64,000 bases of DNA from an uncultured Verrucomicrobia subdivision 3 bacterium (GTDB lineage Bacteria; Verrucomicrobiota; Verrucomicrobiia; Limisphaerales; UBA11358): NCBI GenBank assembly GCA_903850425.1, contig CAINLR010000062.1, positions 24,139-88,138 of the forward strand, given 5' to 3'. Positions within the stretch are counted from its first letter, which is position 1. The number at the start of each line of letters is the position of its first letter. The position numbers and the translations under genes were made by a program. Under the pieces are notes generated by a model. The model saw only the letters and a list, made by a program, of their open reading frames with translations. It was not told the origin of the DNA and made no database searches. Of the stretch, positions 60,638 to 64,000 are shown piece by piece.

Positions 60638-63322
60638 ATGAACTTTATAGCTGTCCCACGACTGAGTCTGTTGGCTGCAATTTGTTTGACCGCCCTCCAG
60701 CTTGAGGCACAGCAGGAATCCCTCGACTGGTCAGAGAAGGTGGGGCGCACCAGCAAACGTCGCGTCGTGCTGCCGGTCAACCAGGTCATCACGCCCGCCG
60801 GCACTCAGATCGAGTTGCACGGCCTGCGCCCGCAAGTGCTGGCGTTGAGTCCCGATGGCAAAATTCTCGTCACCTCCGGCAAGACACGCGACTTGATCGT
60901 GGTGGATGCGCAGAAGAAAACCATCGTGCAAACCGTTTCGCTTCCGGATGACAAAGCGCTGGTGCAGGCGCCCGATACCGTGTCGTCGCACATCTTGAAG
61001 CCGGACAAGGACGAGCAGGTCAGCTTCACCGGCCTGGTGTTTTCCCCAGACGGCGCGCGACTCTATCTTTCCAATGTGAAAGGCAGCGTCAAAGTTTTTG
61101 CCGTGGATGCCGATCATCGCGTCAAAGGTCTTGGTTCGATTTCTTTGCCGGACGCGAATGCCCCCGAACGCAGAGAGGAAATTCCCGCTGGCCTGGCCAT
61201 CTCAGCGGACGGCAAGAAACTCTACGTGGCCGGCAACATGTCCAACCGGCTGCTGGAATTTGAGCTGCCGTCTGGTCGCTTGCTGCGAAAGTTCGCGGTT
61301 GGTGTTGAGCCTTACGACCTGGTGCTCGCGGGCGGGAAAGCCTACGTCAGCAACTGGGGTGGACGTCGCCCCGACACCAACAGTGTTACCGGTCCCGCCG
61401 GACGTGGCACGGAAGTGCGCGTGGACCCGGTGACGTTTATTGCTGATGAAGGTTCGGTCTCGGTGATTGATTTGCATGACGGCATCGTGACAACCGAAAT
61501 TCTCACCGGCCAGCACGCCAGCGCGTTGCTGCTCACGCCGAACGGACGTTTTGTCTGTGTCGCGAATGCCAGCAGCGACACCATCAGCGTGATTGACACC
61601 GAAAGCGACAAAGTGTGCGACACCATACCGGTGCGTTGGCAGCCGCAGGATTTGTTCGGCGCGTCGCCGAACGCACTGGCGATGGATGCGGCGGGCAAGA
61701 CGCTCTACGTTTGCAATGGAACCCAAAACGCCGTCGCGGAAATTGCCTTTAAGCCGGGCAAATCCAAGATGCTCGGACTTATTCCCACGGGCTGGTATCC
61801 CGGCGCGATCGTGCTGGACGAAAAGCGCGGCCAGCTCTGCGTCGCCAACATCAAGGGCACGTTGCCCGACCGCAAATACCAACCGTTGCATCGTGGCTAC
61901 AATTCCCATCAGCACCTTGGCACGCTCTCGTTGATCCCGCTGCCAAACAAGAAGGAATTGGAGCAGGACACGATTGCAGTTTTCAGAAACTACCGCCGCG
62001 CGCTGGCTGAAAATGTTTTTGCTCCCGCCCGCGAAGGCATTGCGCAGAGTCCCGTGCCAGAACGGATCGGCGAACCTTCGGTCTTTAAGCATGTGATTTA
62101 CTTGATTAAAGAAAATCGCACTTACGACCAGGTGCTCGGCGATGTGAAGCGAGGCAATGGCGACAAACGCCTTTGCATTTTTGGAAAGGACATCACGCCT
62201 AACCAGCATAAAATGGTCAATGATTTTGTTTTGTTGGATAACCTGTATTGCAACGGAATTTTGAGCGCGGATGGTCATCAGTGGGCAGACACGGCCTTCG
62301 CGACGGATTACATGGAGAAATCGTTCGCGGATTTTCCGCGCAGCTATCCCGACATGCAGGAAGCTGGCGACCTCGACGCGTTGGCGTATTCTTCCGGCGG
62401 ATTTATCTGGGACAATGTGTTGAAACATGGCCAGACGTTGCGCGATTACGGCGAAGGCACCGTGGCCGTGACTTCGTGGAAGGATTCAAAAAACAAAAAG
62501 CCGCTCCACTTTTTGGATTACTATCGCGACTACATTAACCACACGGGCCTCATCAACTACAGCAACTACGCCGGCGTGGCCTCGCTCAAACCCCACATGA
62601 AGATGGACACCGTGGGCTGGGAAATGGCCGTGCCGGATGTGGTCCGCGCCGACCGCATCATCGCGGAGCTGAAGGAATTTGAAGCGAAAGGCGAAATGCC
62701 GAATTTCATCATCGGCGACCTGCCGAACGATCACACCTCGGGCACCGATCCCGGACGGCCCACGCCCGCCGCACAAGTCGCGGACAACGACCTTGCGTTC
62801 GGACGCATTCTCGAAGCGCTGAGTCACACGCGCTTTTGGAAAGATACTTGCATTTTTGCCTGTGAAGATGATCCGCAGGCCGGCTGGGATCACGTCAGCG
62901 GCTATCGCACCACGGCGTATGTGGTCAGTGCCTACACGAAACGTCATGCCGTGGTCAGTGTGAACTACAATCAATCCAGCATCCTCCGCACGATTGAACT
63001 CATGCTCGGCCTGCCGCCCATGAACCAAATGGACGCCACCGCCACACCGATGACCGAATGCTTCACCCGCGTGCCTGATTTCACGCCGTTCGTTTGCGTG
63101 ACGAACAACATTCCGCTCGACAAGATGAATCCGGGATTTGTGGCGATTACCGACCGCCGACAACTGCACGACGCCAAGCTGTCGTCGCGTCTCCCGCTGA
63201 AAAAGCCCGACCAATGTCCTGAAGAAGTGCTGAACAAAATTCTCTGGCACGCCCAGATGGGATTTGAGGAACCGTATCCGCAGTGGGCCATCAACGAGAA
63301 TGTGGCGAAGGATAATGATTGA
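60638..63322 (+). CDS. Secreted YncE-like beta-propeller / alkaline-phosphatase-superfamily protein
   Basis: 894 residues. Signal peptide about 1-24 (AAICLTALQLEAQ). Residues 60-430 form a seven-bladed propeller with repeated LSPDGKIL/FSPDGARL/ISADGKKLYVAGN and SDTISVIDTESDKV units (YVTN/YncE). Residues 480-880 carry a phosphoesterase fold: VIYLIKENRTYDQVLGD, with metal ligands GILSADGHQWADTAFATDY and FACEDDPQAGWDHVSGYRTTAYV. Such bifunctional proteins are predicted periplasmic phosphoesterases. It lies 4 nt after pbfA and could release phosphate or a phosphonate from esters outside the cytoplasm. Confidence 0.88.
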   Translation: MNFIAVPRLSLLAAICLTALQLEAQQESLDWSEKVGRTSKRRVVLPVNQVITPAGTQIELHGLRPQVLALSPDGKILVTSGKTRDLIVVDAQKKTIVQTVSLPDDKALVQAPDTVSSHILKPDKDEQVSFTGLVFSPDGARLYLSNVKGSVKVFAVDADHRVKGLGSISLPDANAPERREEIPAGLAISADGKKLYVAGNMSNRLLEFELPSGRLLRKFAVGVEPYDLVLAGGKAYVSNWGGRRPDTNSVTGPAGRGTEVRVDPVTFIADEGSVSVIDLHDGIVTTEILTGQHASALLLTPNGRFVCVANASSDTISVIDTESDKVCDTIPVRWQPQDLFGASPNALAMDAAGKTLYVCNGTQNAVAEIAFKPGKSKMLGLIPTGWYPGAIVLDEKRGQLCVANIKGTLPDRKYQPLHRGYNSHQHLGTLSLIPLPNKKELEQDTIAVFRNYRRALAENVFAPAREGIAQSPVPERIGEPSVFKHVIYLIKENRTYDQVLGDVKRGNGDKRLCIFGKDITPNQHKMVNDFVLLDNLYCNGILSADGHQWADTAFATDYMEKSFADFPRSYPDMQEAGDLDALAYSSGGFIWDNVLKHGQTLRDYGEGTVAVTSWKDSKNKKPLHFLDYYRDYINHTGLINYSNYAGVASLKPHMKMDTVGWEMAVPDVVRADRIIAELKEFEAKGEMPNFIIGDLPNDHTSGTDPGRPTPAAQVADNDLAFGRILEALSHTRFWKDTCIFACEDDPQAGWDHVSGYRTTAYVVSAYTKRHAVVSVNYNQSSILRTIELMLGLPPMNQMDATATPMTECFTRVPDFTPFVCVTNNIPLDKMNPGFVAITDRRQLHDAKLSSRLPLKKPDQCPEEVLNKILWHAQMGFEEPYPQWAINENVAKDND

Positions 63323-63352
63323 ATTTGTCTGAACCCGGACCGTTCACCCTTT

Positions 63353-64000
63353 ATGAAACCCAAGTTTTTAATCAGTGTTGTTTTAATGCCGCTGGCAATT
63401 TTTGGCGTGGCGTTCTTCATTTTTCAGCAGCAGTCGCAGCCCGGGGCCTTACCCACGGCAGCGGCTGTGGCGAGCCTCTCCGACGTGAATTTGGCGACGC
63501 TGAAAGCCAAAGCCGAGGCGGGCGATCCGGCTGCGCAAACGCGCGTTGGGAAAATCTATCTTACCGGCACTTCGGTGAAAGCCGACGTGAAGGAAGCGGC
63601 AAAATGGTTCCAGCAGGCGGCGGATAAGAACTATCCAGATGCCCTGGCGGCGCTCGGCGAATTGACGCAGGCCGGACAGGGCGTGCCACGCAATTTGGAG
63701 GAGGCGGCCAAGCTGTATCGCCGCGCCGCCGAAAATGGCAGCGTCGCCGGCCAGTATAATTTGGCATATCTCTACGAACAAGGGAGCGGTGTGCCACCAG
63801 ACGAGCATGAGGCGGCGAAATGGTATGAACTCGCGGCGGAAGGCGGCGATCCGATCGCGCAATACGACATCGGCCAGCGTTGCGAATTGGGCGTGGGCGT
63901 CGCCACCAACCGCGTGCAAGCCTTCAAATGGCTGACCCTCGCCGCCGCGCAAGGCCAGGCCGATTCGGCAAAATTATTGCCCGCGGTGAAGCGCGAATTA
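63353..64000 (+). CDS. Sel1-repeat protein (5' part; continues beyond the window)
   Basis: 216 codons are visible and the frame is still open at the window end. The ATG at 63353 starts a single membrane anchor or signal segment (FLISVVLMPLAIFGVAFFIF), followed by Sel1 repeats of about 36 residues: GDPAAQTRVGKIYLTG, NYPDALAALGELTQAG, GSVAGQYNLAYLYEQG and GDPIAQYDIGQRCELG. These alpha-alpha solenoid repeats mediate protein interactions in the periplasm. It lies 30 nt after the propeller/phosphatase gene and may be in the same transcript. Confidence 0.88.
   Translation, partial: MKPKFLISVVLMPLAIFGVAFFIFQQQSQPGALPTAAAVASLSDVNLATLKAKAEAGDPAAQTRVGKIYLTGTSVKADVKEAAKWFQQAADKNYPDALAALGELTQAGQGVPRNLEEAAKLYRRAAENGSVAGQYNLAYLYEQGSGVPPDEHEAAKWYELAAEGGDPIAQYDIGQRCELGVGVATNRVQAFKWLTLAAAQGQADSAKLLPAVKREL

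Overview
The window looks like a chromosomal segment of a free-living Verrucomicrobium of the Pedosphaera/Limisphaerales type. This is inferred from gene content: a prepilin-like protein with the [20 protein letters not shown] signature, a PEP-CTERM protein, secreted proteins rich in Ig, LamG and beta-helix folds, GTP-dependent PEP carboxykinase, pectinases, a DUF4450 protein, and GC-rich DNA with few clear Shine-Dalgarno sites. No tRNA, rRNA, CRISPR array or intact insertion sequence was seen.

Layout. 1-2343: end of a TraB-like protein, a DUF1801 protein, a small membrane protein and a truncated DUF1579 protein. 2344-8086: DUF4450 glycosidase-like protein, HU and pckG. 8257-15915: TauE/SafE permease, then a minus-strand operon prc - unknown - yacG - msrA, then an FKBP isomerase and a DegP-like protease, so this stretch is rich in envelope protein quality control. 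16011-22874: pectin cluster with three consecutive GH28 proteins and a convergent pectinesterase-esterase fusion. 23813-28109: secreted PEP-CTERM-type and solute-binding-like proteins. 28173-31332: small and broken genes, including a frameshifted arsenate reductase and two copies of an 80-residue gene flanking a protein kinase. 31544-43440: a two-partner secretion system whose TpsB transporter is fused in frame to an AraC-family regulator, followed by ExbB, ExbD, TonB, ExbD, a lipoprotein and a porin. 43722-63322: a phosphorus-themed region. 63353-64000: start of a Sel1-repeat protein.

Phosphorus region. A minus-strand operon (PlcP-like metallophosphoesterase, GT28/MGT-like glycosyltransferase, GH1-family protein) diverges from phnA-phnY-alcohol dehydrogenase. 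After an insert of three secreted-protein genes come an MFS organophosphate transporter, phnW, pbfA and a beta-propeller/alkaline-phosphatase-type protein, with ATGA overlaps or 4-nt gaps. Together these could take 2-aminoethylphosphonate and its 1-hydroxy derivative through phosphonoacetaldehyde and phosphonoacetate to acetate and phosphate, while the divergent operon could exchange phospholipid for glycolipid. The shared intergenic region carries 7-bp repeats with an 11-bp period that resemble PHO boxes, next to a -10-like hexamer. I read this as a candidate PhoB-controlled phosphorus-starvation island. The gene identities are well supported; the joint regulation and the lipid-remodelling role are inference.
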